Shown here one piece after another: positions 37,723 to 46,100 of a DNA stretch of 64,000 nt. The position numbers were made by a program, and so were the translations under genes. The DNA comes from Saccharophagus degradans 2-40 (GTDB lineage Bacteria > Pseudomonadota > Gammaproteobacteria > Pseudomonadales > Cellvibrionaceae), in assembly GCF_000013665.1 (NCBI RefSeq), contig NC_007912.1, positions 434,001 to 498,000 on the forward strand, in the 5' to 3' direction. Under the pieces are notes generated by a model. The model ran no database searches. It saw only the letters and a list, made by a program, of their open reading frames with translations, and was not told where the DNA came from. The first letter of the stretch is position 1, and the number at the start of each line of letters is the position of its first letter.

Positions 37723-39462
37723 TTATTGCGCAACTAAACTCTGCGGTCCTGTAGTGCTGTTCGCACTCCAGTCTAGGCGTATATCCCACTGGTGGCGGTG
37801 CTGTGGCAGTAGCGGTGGCTCGCTTTCGTCTACCTCGGTGTACACATTGGTCGCGGGTAGCAGTACTGTGTCGCGGCCAAATAGATAGCTCTGTTCTTTC
37901 ACTATGGTGTAATAGGCCTTATTTAGGGCCAGAGCGCGCTCTTTAGAGGGGGTAATTAAATCGTATATCGATTCCAAGCTCTCTACTTTGGCTTTGTTTA
38001 CGCCGTTGCTGGTAAACCAACGCGCTAACATCTCGCTATTTTGGCGAAACTCATCACCGCCGCCTACGCGTTCTAGGTAAGTTAAGTATTCGCCTTGCTC
38101 TTCTGGCTGTAAATCGCTTGCGCGAATATTGGGTACATCTTTAATGGTTTTTAAATTGATGTAACCCCAGCCCTCTGCACCGGCTACCTTGCGCGGAAAT
38201 GCAAAGGTTTGATCAATGGTGGTGCCAATGGTTTTGTGGCAACCCATACAAAACGCTTGTTCTTCGCTATGCTGTTTTCTAAGGTTGCCTTGTTCGTCTT
38301 CTATAAAGCCGAGCACTTGCCAGCCAAAGCCATTGCTCATGCCCTTGTCTTGTTTATCTACCGAGTAGGGTAAATTGCCAAAATGCTTTTCTTTTGCTTC
38401 GCGGTAGTAGCTGCCGCTTAAGCGCTCGGTGGGCAAAAAAGTTTGTTTTTTCATATAGCGCAACTCTTTCATGCGCGGTGGGTTAAAAATTTCGCCGTTT
38501 TCACCCACGCCCACGTAACGCACCGAGTGTAAAAAGGCGGTGCCTTCTGGGTAAAGCATATGTGCTAGTGGTGTTTGATGGGCATCGCCAATGTAATGTG
38601 TGCGGCGAGTTATGGTTGTGGTGTTGCTGTTAAGTTTGCCATCGTTATCTAAGTCGAGCTGTAATTCAATTTCGTTGGTGGGCGGCAAGCTGGTAGATTG
38701 CTTGCCGGTTATTGCAAGCTCTAGCAGCGCCAGGTTGGCAAAGTAAACCTGCCTAGAAAATTCGCCGTTACGTTGGGTGAAAGGCGTAGCTAGCTTAATC
38801 ATTACATCGTCGGTAGAGCCGTTTGTTGGCCAGAAGGTACTAGGTAGAGGCTTGTAGTTAAACGCAACCCACAGCGACCCGTCTTTGGCTAGGCCGTATT
38901 CATCAAACGCTTCTGCGCCTTTTTCTAGATGTTTTAATTCTGGTACCACACCACTCCAGTCACTGTTTTTAAGTTTTTCGATAAGTGGCGTGTAGTTGTC
39001 GGTTTGAATGTAATTTAAAATAAATTCATCGCTAATATCTTTTATTTTTTCTTCTCGGTTTACAAAAAGGTTTTTCCAGCTATTGGTTACGCCAACATCT
39101 GAAAAGGCATAGCTGCCCTGTTGAAAGCCATCGTGCATTTGGTTGGGGCGATCACTTTCGGAATACGTTTGGTGGCAAACATAACAAGGGTTAAATTTGC
39201 TTTCTGTTTTGGTGTAGCACTGCGCGGGTATTGGCGCTTCTGGGTTAAACACTTCGTTATGGTCGATATAGTCTTGTGCCAAAAATTCAGTTTTGCTTGG
39301 CTGTTTTTGTGCCGTATTAACTTGCGTTGTATTTGAAGTAGCTGGGCTTACACTTTTTTCGGAGCAGGCGGTAAGTGATGTAAATAGCAGTACCGAGAAA
39401 AGCGCTGTTAAAAGTGCTGTTGAATATGTAGAGCAGCGTAAAGCGGTGTTAGTTAATCGCAT
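37723..39462 (-). CDS. Lipoprotein with two CxxCH haem motifs
   Basis: About 579 residues from the ATG 39462. A lipoprotein signal ends in LTAC (acylated Cys about 33). Two cytochrome-c-type haem sites are seen: CYVCH near 93-97 and CMGCH near 405-409, far apart, so haems may be in separate domains. No enzyme family is recognisable to me; beta-rich segments with DLDNDGKLNSNT suggest a calcium-binding loop. It may be an outer-membrane electron-transfer protein. It follows the PhoX-like gene on the same strand after a terminator. Confidence 0.75.
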   Translation of the reverse strand: MRLTNTALRCSTYSTALLTALFSVLLFTSLTACSEKSVSPATSNTTQVNTAQKQPSKTEFLAQDYIDHNEVFNPEAPIPAQCYTKTESKFNPCYVCHQTYSESDRPNQMHDGFQQGSYAFSDVGVTNSWKNLFVNREEKIKDISDEFILNYIQTDNYTPLIEKLKNSDWSGVVPELKHLEKGAEAFDEYGLAKDGSLWVAFNYKPLPSTFWPTNGSTDDVMIKLATPFTQRNGEFSRQVYFANLALLELAITGKQSTSLPPTNEIELQLDLDNDGKLNSNTTTITRRTHYIGDAHQTPLAHMLYPEGTAFLHSVRYVGVGENGEIFNPPRMKELRYMKKQTFLPTERLSGSYYREAKEKHFGNLPYSVDKQDKGMSNGFGWQVLGFIEDEQGNLRKQHSEEQAFCMGCHKTIGTTIDQTFAFPRKVAGAEGWGYINLKTIKDVPNIRASDLQPEEQGEYLTYLERVGGGDEFRQNSEMLARWFTSNGVNKAKVESLESIYDLITPSKERALALNKAYYTIVKEQSYLFGRDTVLLPATNVYTEVDESEPPLLPQHRHQWDIRLDWSANSTTGPQSLVAQ

Positions 39463-39575
39463 GGGTGTAACCAAAAAGTTAGTGCTATAGAAAATAAAGT
39501 AAGAACGATAAAGGCCAATAAAATTAGATGTGTAAGCCTAAGTAAGAGAATATTGCTGACGCGAAATAAAACGAA

Positions 39576-39606
39576 ATTTGGAGTGGCCCTGCGGGCCACT
39601 CCAAAT
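39576..39606 (-). terminator. Rho-independent terminator of the phoX-like gene
   Basis: A 14-pair perfect stem (39576-39589 with 39593-39606, three-base loop) ends in a T-rich TTTCGTTTTATTTCG on the minus strand, about 40 bases past the stop. Confidence 0.85.
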
Positions 39607-39641
39607 ACGATGATTGCTATTTCAGCGTTTTACTTTCGCTA

Positions 39642-41537
39642 TTATTTATTCCCTTTAGGGTTGTAAATCCACAGTGCGTTATTCACTTGGAAGCCATCTT
39701 CACCAATAATGATGCGGCCGTCGTCCAGCACGATAACGTTATCTGGTTGCGATAGAGACTCTACATCGCAACGCAACGCGCCAGAAAGGCTAGAGCGGTA
39801 AGTACCACCCATTACAACAGGCTCTATGCGGTTTACGTCGTAGTTGGCTTCTAGCTTCATGCGGTAAACACCACCACAATCTTTTACGCGTGAAGAAAGT
39901 TGAATGTCGCCAGCATCGTCTATCATGCCGTTATCTAAATCTGCAATGGCAAAGTAAACGTAAGCGTTGTTTACTTCTTCGTTTGGAATTAGATCTACAC
40001 CTTCAACGGCTTCTTGAGCGCGCTTATGGTTAACGTAAATACCTTCAAACTTACGCCATTCTGCAGTTGCACCTTTAGCGCGAGCTGCTTTGCGCGATTC
40101 TAAGAAGGCAATACGGTCATCCATGGCTTTGGTTGCAGTTACAGTGCTGCCGCCGTTTGCAATGGTTGGGTAGGTTGCGCTGCCTGCTGCCCACGCTTCG
40201 GCATCAGCGTTGGTGAGGTAGTTGCTTTGGCCATCTACGAAGTCATCTAGGTTTATGTCGTCGTATTCAGCAATCCAGGTTTCGATTTCGGTGTTGTTAC
40301 CGTGGGCAAGCTCTATCCACTCAATATCAAAACCGGTAGTTTGTGGTTCAGTGCTACCTACGTCTTGTGTTAATTTGGCACCGTACAATGTACCCGCGCT
40401 CAAGTCGCCAGCGGTATCGGCAACGAATTTATAAAACACACCGTTGGTATCATCCTGCGAGAGGTAAACCGTTTTTTGGTCTGGCATTACAATCGCGTTT
40501 TCGTGTTCAAAACGGCCCATTGCGTAATGTTTAACTGGCGTTGCTGTACCTGCAGGGTCGGTAATTTCTACAATGTAGTGGTAGCGGTAAGTGTTGGGGA
40601 AGACTGCGGCGTCTGCAGCGCTGCCTGCAGTAGGAGAGGTGTAACGCGCAAGTGAGTTGCGGTTGCCACTGCTTGCCGCTGGGTTGTTCCAGTCGGTGGT
40701 GTTATCGCCAAAGTTGCCCCACTCTTCTGAGGTTAACGGCGTGTTCCAAGGTGTTACCGAACCAAAGCAGTTTGCGATTGTGCCGTAGGTGCCAAAATCT
40801 AGCATCATTACATCGCTGCTATCTACGCTCCACTCACCGGTGCTGGTGTTTTTGTCTAGCTTTAATCGGCTCATGCCACCAGGAATCGCTTCCCAGTTTG
40901 TAAATAAGTAGCCGCTAGTGTCGCTAGTTGGAATAAAGCCGTTAAAGTCCGGGTCGTCGATTGAGCGCACAACGGTAGTGCCATCAACTGCCAATACTGT
41001 ACCTAAACCTTGTGCCATTGCGCCGCCAAAGGTATCGGTAGTTTGTGCGATAACTTGGTACTCGCCGTAGGCCACTTGTACGGTTTGTTTTTCCCAATCC
41101 GATTGCGGTACGCCAACTGAAATTAAGTTTTGTGGCAATTGGTTAATGTTTACGCCTTTTAATACACCTACAGTACCGTGATCAAAAACAATACCGTTGG
41201 CATCGGCTTCGGTGTTACTGTTATCTGGGTGTTGTACGTTAAAGAAAAGGTCGCCATTTTCTGTAACATAAGCACCGGTCACTTCTGCACCTAATGGCAC
41301 GGTAGCTAGGCGAGTTAATGAACCGCCGAAAGAGCCATCTACACCGTCTTTACCATCTGCGCCATCGACACCGTTCGCGCCATCTACGCCAGCAGCACCG
41401 TCGCTGCCGTTTGCGCCATCGCTACCATCTGCACCGTCTTTACCATCGTCGCCACTGCAGGCGGCCAATACAAGAGTGGGAATACCTATTAACAGGGCTT
41501 TGCGAATCGCATCAGCCAGAGTATTTTTTGAAAACAT
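39642..41537 (-). CDS. PhoX-family lipoprotein with collagen-like linker
   Basis: 631 residues. N-terminal lipobox LAAC (acyl Cys27), then 14 Gly-X-Y triplets (about 29-70, Asp/Ala-rich, no Pro), then a beta-propeller region of the PhoX/DUF839 type (about 75-631; e.g. GRFEHENAIVMPDQKTVYLSQDD, MKLEANYDVNRIEPVVMGG). PhoX phosphatases release phosphate with Ca/Fe cofactors; here export appears to be by Sec as a lipoprotein, not by a Tat signal. A Pho-box-like repeat lies upstream, supporting phosphate control. Enzymatic activity is inferred from the fold. Confidence 0.85.
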   Translation of the reverse strand: MFSKNTLADAIRKALLIGIPTLVLAACSGDDGKDGADGSDGANGSDGAAGVDGANGVDGADGKDGVDGSFGGSLTRLATVPLGAEVTGAYVTENGDLFFNVQHPDNSNTEADANGIVFDHGTVGVLKGVNINQLPQNLISVGVPQSDWEKQTVQVAYGEYQVIAQTTDTFGGAMAQGLGTVLAVDGTTVVRSIDDPDFNGFIPTSDTSGYLFTNWEAIPGGMSRLKLDKNTSTGEWSVDSSDVMMLDFGTYGTIANCFGSVTPWNTPLTSEEWGNFGDNTTDWNNPAASSGNRNSLARYTSPTAGSAADAAVFPNTYRYHYIVEITDPAGTATPVKHYAMGRFEHENAIVMPDQKTVYLSQDDTNGVFYKFVADTAGDLSAGTLYGAKLTQDVGSTEPQTTGFDIEWIELAHGNNTEIETWIAEYDDINLDDFVDGQSNYLTNADAEAWAAGSATYPTIANGGSTVTATKAMDDRIAFLESRKAARAKGATAEWRKFEGIYVNHKRAQEAVEGVDLIPNEEVNNAYVYFAIADLDNGMIDDAGDIQLSSRVKDCGGVYRMKLEANYDVNRIEPVVMGGTYRSSLSGALRCDVESLSQPDNVIVLDDGRIIIGEDGFQVNNALWIYNPKGNK

Positions 41538-41842
41538 ACGTTGCTCCTAATGAATTTACTGCGAGTAAAATAATTTTTATATGAATTAGCGCGAGTAAAT
41601 TACGGGCAAGCTATGACTGTAGAGTGACTGCTTGTTGAAGGTTTTATGTGACAAATATGACAGAAAAGTTAAAGAATTTTTAAAAGCAGCGCAATTTAAG
41701 CGGCGCAACAGGAGGATGGCTGCCAATTGTGACAGTTCGGTTAAAAAATAGAGGGTTGCGCAGTCTTGTTAGCTCACTGCTTTTGGCGAGCGATTTATAC
41801 GAATTGTGTAAGTTGTATAAATTATACAAAAAGAAAAACAGA
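41538..41842. other. Promoter region between waaA and the phoX-like gene
   Basis: Holds the Pho-box-like repeats and, at 41813-41829, a perfect 17-base palindrome TTGTATAAATTATACAA about 14 bases past the waaA stop. No gene is visible. Confidence 0.6.
41613..41630 (-). promoter_or_regulatory. Pho-box-like site before phoX-like gene
   Basis: On the minus strand CAGTCAC and CAGTCAT are 11 bases apart start to start, the spacing of PhoB repeats (consensus CTGTCAT-N4-CTGTCAC). It lies about 76-93 bases before the start codon. A further CTGTCAT/TTGTCAC pair, offset by 9, is at 41648-41663. Confidence 0.6.
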
Positions 41843-43126
41843 CTAAGGCGCGTTAGCCAATAGCCGTTGAATTATATCGAGATGTTTCTGCGTGGCGCCT
41901 TGGTTTTCGCTTACAAACCGCTTACCGGCTAAACCTGCCTGTTGTGCTATGGCTGCATTGGCAAATAGTCCGTCAACTTGATCGGCCAATTCATCGGCGC
42001 TGTGAACCGTATATAAGCTTGCCGCTTGGGTAAGTGCTTGGGCAATGGTAGCAAAATTAAATTGGCTGGGGCCAGATACAATAGGCAGCCCCCACACGGC
42101 AGGCTCTAAATAGTTGTGGCCGCCATTCGCAACAAAGCTGCCGCCCACAAAGGCTATATCTGCAGCGCCGTACATAAGCATCAGCTCGCCCATGGTATCG
42201 CCTAGCACTATGTGTGTTTGTGCGCTTGGCGCTTGCTGGCTGCTGCGGGTAACAATATAAAAGCCGCGTGTTGTGCACAGTTGTGCAACATTGTTGAATC
42301 TATCTGGGTGGCGAGGTACCAATAGCAGTAGCAGGGAGTTGTCTCTTTCCAATAATTTGTGAAAGGCGTCAAGAATTATTTCATCTTCACCGCGGTGGGT
42401 GCTGGCGGCGATAAGAATTTTGCGTTTGCCTTCAAGGCTGTATTCACCTTTTAATTGCGCGGCGCGCTCTGCGATGGTTGCATCTACGGCTATATCAAAT
42501 TTAATACTGCCGGTTACTTCACTGTTGTTTTGTGCAAGCCCTAGGCGGTAAAAGCGTTCTGCGTCTGCCGAGTTTTGGATGGCGGCAAAACTTAGGTTGT
42601 GCAACATGGGCTTAGTTAGGCTGCTAAATTTTGCATAACCCTTAGCGGATTTTGCCGAGAGCCTGCCGTTGGCTAACAGTGTGGGTATGCCGTGCTTGTG
42701 GCATTGGCGCAATGTGTTGGGCCACAGTTCTGTTTCCATAAACACGGCTAAGCTGGGTGCGGTTTTATTTAAAAAGCGATTAATTAAAAACGGTATGTCG
42801 TAGGGGGCGTAAACATGGTACACGCGCGTGCCGAATTTTTTGCTTACCTGTTCGCTACCGGTGGGTGTGGTAGTGGTAATTACTATGTCGTATTGGTTGG
42901 TTTCTAGCAGCGCGTTGATAAGTTGCGAGGCAGCAATAAATTCGCCCACCGATACAGTGTGAAACCAAATAGTTTGTTTGTGCTTCTTTTCTAGTGGCGG
43001 TATTACACCAAAGCGTTCGCCGATACGCGCGCGGTAAGCGGGTAGTTTGCTACCGCGCAACCACAGGCGCACCACAATAATGGGCAGCGCGAGGGTAAAT
43101 AATAAAGTGTAAAAAAGTCGCAGCAT
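41843..43126 (-). CDS. waaA: 3-deoxy-D-manno-octulosonic acid transferase WaaA (KdtA)
   Basis: Adds Kdo to lipid IVA at the cytoplasmic face of the inner membrane, starting the LPS inner core. 427 residues: N-terminal membrane segment (about 3-22), the GT30 motif GVIPPLEKKHKQTIWFHTVSVGEF with the catalytic glutamate, METELWPN, and C-terminal GHNYLEPAVWGLPIVSGP. It lies 100 bases after msbA on the same strand with a REP-like repeat in the gap. Its product is the acceptor later carried out by MsbA. Confidence 0.95.
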   Translation of the reverse strand: MLRLFYTLLFTLALPIIVVRLWLRGSKLPAYRARIGERFGVIPPLEKKHKQTIWFHTVSVGEFIAASQLINALLETNQYDIVITTTTPTGSEQVSKKFGTRVYHVYAPYDIPFLINRFLNKTAPSLAVFMETELWPNTLRQCHKHGIPTLLANGRLSAKSAKGYAKFSSLTKPMLHNLSFAAIQNSADAERFYRLGLAQNNSEVTGSIKFDIAVDATIAERAAQLKGEYSLEGKRKILIAASTHRGEDEIILDAFHKLLERDNSLLLLLVPRHPDRFNNVAQLCTTRGFYIVTRSSQQAPSAQTHIVLGDTMGELMLMYGAADIAFVGGSFVANGGHNYLEPAVWGLPIVSGPSQFNFATIAQALTQAASLYTVHSADELADQVDGLFANAAIAQQAGLAGKRFVSENQGATQKHLDIIQRLLANAP

Positions 43127-43129
43127 GTT

Positions 43130-43190
43130 CCAATCGCTAATTGCTAGTTGTGAATTGCTAGTTGTGAATTGCTAGTGTGAATTATGAGTG
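43130..43190. repeat. REP-like repeat between msbA and waaA
   Basis: CCAATCGCTA (43130-43139, the complement of TAGCGATTGG) then three GAATTGCTAGTTGT-like units. Same family as copies at 18931 and 24834, here in the other orientation; it overlaps the waaA ribosome-binding region at its left end. Confidence 0.65.
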
Positions 43191-43226
43191 ACGCATTAGG
43201 GCTGCGCCAAGCTTAGTTACCACAGG

Positions 43227-44987
43227 TTACGAAAACTGGGAGTGGTAGAGGTTGGCGTATACACCGCTGCGATCGAGTAGTGTTTGATGGTTGCCAGCCT
43301 CAACAATGCGGCCGTTATCCATTACTAAAATGGTGTCGGCGTTTTCTATGGTGGATAAACGGTGGGCGATAACCAGTGTGGTACGCCCTTGTTTTAATTC
43401 ATCCAATGCCGATTGAATTTGTTTTTCCGATTCGTTATCTAACGCCGATGTGGCTTCATCTAAAATTAATATAGGGGCGTTTTTGTATAGCGCGCGGGCA
43501 ATAGCTATACGTTGGCGCTGACCACCAGAAAGGCGTGAGCCATCTTCACCGGCGGGTGTTTGGTAGCCGTTAGGCAGTGCCATAATAAAATCGTGCGCGT
43601 TGGCTTGCTTGGCGGCATCTTGAATGCGCGCTTCGTCTATATGTTCGCTGCCGTAGGCAATGTTCGCGGCAATGGTATCGTTAAATAAAATGGTCTGCTG
43701 GTTAACCAGTGCAATGTGTTCGCGCAGGTTGTGCAATTCAAGCGATTGAATTGGTGTGCCATCAATAGTAATGCTGCCCTGTTGGTTATCGTAAAAGCGT
43801 AACAGTAAGCTCACAATGGTAGATTTACCACTGCCCGAGCTACCCACCAGCGCCACGGTTTGGCCAGGTTCTATGGCAAAGCTTATGCCGTTTAGGGCTG
43901 GGGTATCTTGATTGTAACCAAAGTGAACGTCTTTTAATTCTACTCGGCCTTTCGGTGCGTTAAGTTTTTGCTGGCCGCTATTGGGTTCGGCTTGTAGGTC
44001 GAGCACTTCAAAAATGGTGTCGGCAGCGGCAAGGCCTTTTTGGATAATGCTGTTTATTTTGGTTAGTTGCCTAAAGGGTTTGGCTATAGCGGCTGCGTAG
44101 GTGGCGTACACCACGGCTTTGGATGAGTCGCTATCCCATAAAATCATAATTAAATAAAAGGTTACCGCTAGCGCCAGCGCCAGCACTATGTGTAATACGG
44201 GGGTTTGAAAAGCAGACACGCGTTCGAACTTGGTGCCGTAGTGCAGGTTTTGGTTGGTGGCATCGTTAAAGCGGTCTAGTTCGTATTTTTCGCCGCCGTA
44301 ACTTTTTACCAGTTTAATGCCTTGAATACTTTCGGTGGCGACATGGCTTACGCGGCCAACGGCAGACTGAATTTTGTGGCTAACTTTGCGGAAGTATTTG
44401 CTGGCAATATACATAAGGCCGCCCAACACAGGGGCTACGCAAATAAACGCGAGGGTGAGTTTCCAGTTGATAATTAGCATCATTGCTAAAAACCAAGCTA
44501 CGCTCATGCCGTCTCTAAACAGGGTTTTTACCGCGTTGGTTACCGACCCCGTTACTTGCTCTATGTTGTACACCAATAGCGATATAAGCTCGCCGCTATT
44601 TTTTGTATCGTAAAAAGATTGTGGCAAATAAATCATTTGCGAAAAAATTTGGCGGCGCAGGTTGGTAATGACGTTTAAGCCTACAAGGCTCATATAAAAA
44701 TTACCGAAGTAGGCGCCAATGCCGCGAATAATACTGAGCACCACAACCGAGATAGGCACAAACCACAAAGATGAAGTGACATCGGCAGATAACCCCAATA
44801 CCGGTGCCGAAGGGCGCCCCTCTAGTCTATCTACAAAATATTCTAAAATATTAATTAGCTGGGCTTCCATGGCTGCGAAAACGCCAAAACCAATAAAGCT
44901 AATAATAAAATAGGCTTTGTATTTAAACGCATAGCTAAGCAAGCGTTTATAGGATTCTACAGAGGTGGGTTTAGCCGGTGTGCTCAT
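43227..44987 (-). CDS. msbA: Lipid A export ABC transporter MsbA
   Basis: 586 residues. Six membrane helices (about 25-315) with the EAQ-type coupling helices, then the nucleotide-binding domain: Walker A GSSGSGKSTIV, signature LSGGQRQRIAIARAL, Walker B PILILDEATSALD and His loop IAHRLST. It flips lipid A-core to the periplasmic face. Located upstream of waaA, in line with LPS gene grouping in Pseudomonas-type genomes. Confidence 0.95.
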   Translation of the reverse strand: MSTPAKPTSVESYKRLLSYAFKYKAYFIISFIGFGVFAAMEAQLINILEYFVDRLEGRPSAPVLGLSADVTSSLWFVPISVVVLSIIRGIGAYFGNFYMSLVGLNVITNLRRQIFSQMIYLPQSFYDTKNSGELISLLVYNIEQVTGSVTNAVKTLFRDGMSVAWFLAMMLIINWKLTLAFICVAPVLGGLMYIASKYFRKVSHKIQSAVGRVSHVATESIQGIKLVKSYGGEKYELDRFNDATNQNLHYGTKFERVSAFQTPVLHIVLALALAVTFYLIMILWDSDSSKAVVYATYAAAIAKPFRQLTKINSIIQKGLAAADTIFEVLDLQAEPNSGQQKLNAPKGRVELKDVHFGYNQDTPALNGISFAIEPGQTVALVGSSGSGKSTIVSLLLRFYDNQQGSITIDGTPIQSLELHNLREHIALVNQQTILFNDTIAANIAYGSEHIDEARIQDAAKQANAHDFIMALPNGYQTPAGEDGSRLSGGQRQRIAIARALYKNAPILILDEATSALDNESEKQIQSALDELKQGRTTLVIAHRLSTIENADTILVMDNGRIVEAGNHQTLLDRSGVYANLYHSQFS

Positions 44988-45030
44988 GGTGTGCTCATGT
45001 GGTAAAAATGGGCTTGAGTCATTGTGCGGG

Positions 45031-45062
45031 GGGAATAAAAAAGGCGGTCAAGCGCCGCCTTT
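45031..45062 (-). terminator. Rho-independent terminator of ilvE
   Basis: Minus strand AAAGGCGG/CCGCCTTT stem (45040-45047 with 45055-45062) followed by TTTTTTATTCCCC, eight bases past the ilvE stop. Confidence 0.85.
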
Positions 45063-45068
45063 GGTGTT

Positions 45069-45998
45069 TTACTTCGCGATGGGCGCAAGCCAATCGTGGT
45101 GGTTGTCTAGTCGACCTTTTACCGCATCGAAATACAAAGATTGTAAACGCTCGGTAATAGGGCCGCGCTTGCCTTCGCCAATGTTGCGGCCATCTAGCAT
45201 GCGAATAGGTAATACTTCTGCGGCGGTACCGGTAAAGAAGGCTTCATCGGCTACGTACACTTCGTCGCGGGTGATGCGTTTTTCTTTAATGGTGTAGCCG
45301 CAATCGGCTGCTAGTTGAAAGATGGTGGCACGGGTAATACCATCTAAGCAGCTGGTTAGCTCTGGCGTGTAGATTACGCCGTCGCGCACGATAAAAATAT
45401 TCTCGCCGCTGCCTTCCGCTACGTAGCCTTCTGTATCGAGTAGCAAAGCTTCTTCACAACCGCAATCTAATGCTTCTTTTAGGGCAAGCATAGAGTTGAT
45501 GTAGTGACCATTGGCTTTGGCTTTACACATGGAGATGTTTACATGGTGGCGGGTGTAGCTTGAGGTGCGCACTTTAATGCCTACTTCTTTGGCTTCTGGC
45601 GACATGTACGATGGCCAGTTCCACGCGGCAACAATAACGTGTGTTTTTAAGTTGTCGGCACGCAAACCCATCCCTTCAGATCCGTAAAAAATCATTGGGC
45701 GCAAGTAAGCTTCGTGAAGGTTGTTTTCGCGCACAACAAGCTTGTGGGCTTCGTTTAATTGCTCTTTGGTCCAGCTTACGGGCATATTCATAATATGCGC
45801 GGAGCGGAATAGGCGATTGGTGTGCTCTTGTAGTTTAAAAATGCAGGTGCCGTCATTTTGCGTTTCGTATGCGCGTACGCCTTCGAATACGCCCATGCCG
45901 TAATGCAATGTGTGGGTAAGTACATGCACTTTAGCATCGCGCCAAGGTACTAATTCACCGTCAAACCAAATAACTCCATCGCGATCTGCGAAAGACAT
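45069..45998 (-). CDS. ilvE: Branched-chain-amino-acid aminotransferase IlvE
   Basis: PLP enzyme for the last step of Ile, Leu and Val synthesis. 309 residues, fold type IV: the PLP lysine in SMCKAKANGHY (about 159), EGSGENIFIVRDG, and LDGITRATIFQLA. GGAG precedes the ATG. Its neighbour glnE starts 102 bases after; a terminator follows, so msbA is probably transcribed on its own. Confidence 0.96.
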   Translation of the reverse strand: MSFADRDGVIWFDGELVPWRDAKVHVLTHTLHYGMGVFEGVRAYETQNDGTCIFKLQEHTNRLFRSAHIMNMPVSWTKEQLNEAHKLVVRENNLHEAYLRPMIFYGSEGMGLRADNLKTHVIVAAWNWPSYMSPEAKEVGIKVRTSSYTRHHVNISMCKAKANGHYINSMLALKEALDCGCEEALLLDTEGYVAEGSGENIFIVRDGVIYTPELTSCLDGITRATIFQLAADCGYTIKEKRITRDEVYVADEAFFTGTAAEVLPIRMLDGRNIGEGKRGPITERLQSLYFDAVKGRLDNHHDWLAPIAK

Positions 45999-46100
45999 TG
46001 TGCTACTCCAAAGTAAGTCTAAATAAAATTGTGTATGCCTGCGCTACCGCTGGTTACCCTGCTAAAAACTGGCGTCGAATCGGTATTGCCCAAGCTGGTA

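Noticed and set aside
39121-39490. Plus-strand frames opposite the di-haem lipoprotein
   Set aside because: The minus-strand gene has a signal peptide, lipobox and two haem motifs; the others are shadows.
41318-41584. His/Arg-rich open frame opposite the phoX-like gene start
   Set aside because: It is the reverse of the Gly-Asp triplet repeats and has no RBS or homology I recognise.
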